Origin: Artemisia argyi
Taxonomy: Eukaryota > Streptophyta > Magnoliopsida > Asterales > Asteraceae
Direction of reading: 5' to 3'
Length of the DNA stretch: 64,000 bases
Assembly: GCA_030686995.1 (NCBI GenBank)
Contig: CM060685.1
Location: 23,296,065 to 23,360,064 of the forward strand
The notes under the pieces are model-generated. The model did not search any database. It worked only from the letters and a program-made list of their open reading frames with translations, and was not told where the DNA came from. The first letter of the stretch is position 1. Every line of letters begins with the position of its first letter. The position numbers and the translations under genes were made by a program. Below are positions 63,920 through 64,000 of the stretch, piece after piece.

Positions 63920-64000
63920 GAAGATATATACATATATACAACATGTGGGGGCATCTCCCCCACACTAGGTGGTAGAAAAGAGAAAGAAATCAGAAATATG
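63177..64000 (-). mobile_element. Interior of the last element (3' non-coding part, truncated by the window)
   Basis: Begins with the polypurine tract (CCCCCACACT, 63,179-63,188) and a hairpin (63,194-63,212). Four diverged copies of 'tctttaccaagagccatttgcttctgg' then 'actagccaa' follow (about 63,243, 63,351, 63,447 and 63,565). Next come an 18-C run with a second tract and hairpin (63,721-63,771), poly-T (63,878-63,918) and a third tract whose complement forms a stem (63,944-63,964). No coding sequence is reached. Confidence 0.65.

Overview
This is a plant nuclear window, almost certainly from the daisy family (Asteraceae). The reasons are the AT-rich, intron-bearing genes, a coiled-coil NLR immune receptor of the type known in lettuce as RGC2/Dm3, an intronless flavonol-type sulfotransferase, and nested plant Ty3/gypsy retrotransposons. 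The species cannot be fixed from sequence alone. Nothing prokaryotic (operon, CRISPR, ribosome binding site) is present.

Layout. 1-17,000: intergenic DNA full of small foldback transposons, decayed copies of the NLR 5' leader, and one solo LTR (12,976-14,398) that landed inside a MITE. 17,090-22,258: a four-exon NLR gene with clean phase-0 splice sites, preceded by a 5' UTR intron carrying about 500 bp of TTA repeat. 22,259-24,704: duplicated NLR 3' sequence, then debris of an ITPase (HAM1-like) gene; more ITPase debris lies at 57,519-57,593. 24,900-26,700 and 54,504-59,650: a repeated unit with a TATA-containing block found six times. 27,872-28,801: an intact sulfotransferase on the minus strand. 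30,263-30,655: a LINE fragment.

32,958-54,498: a 21.5-kb chromovirus-type (Tekay/Del-like) LTR retrotransposon with target duplication ACATC. It has an extra ORF before gag, and its pol is broken by nonsense codons, a frameshift, a lost integrase catalytic residue, and a second retrotransposon (41,553-49,204, minus strand, target duplication GCTAC). The inserted element encodes only a gag/protease-like protein and is likely non-autonomous. The window ends in two more LTR elements: a Tat-lineage remnant with an antisense ORF (59,664-61,326) and the LTR plus partial interior of another minus-strand element (from about 61,327).

The most interesting signals belong to the retroelements. (1) All four LTR elements with a visible 3' end have a short perfect hairpin, mostly with a GGA-type loop, 16-21 nt from the 3' LTR and next to the polypurine tract; stem sequences differ but geometry is kept, and further copies sit inside two elements. 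(2) The nested element, whose primer site is of tRNA-Asp type, also carries 15 nt in U5 complementary to the 5' end of plant tRNA-Asp, suggesting a two-part primer contact. (3) The same LTR has an array of TGACGCCGTCA motifs just upstream of its TATA box. For the NLR, the TTA array in the 5' UTR intron and the 18-bp in-frame duplication in the ARC2 region deserve checking.
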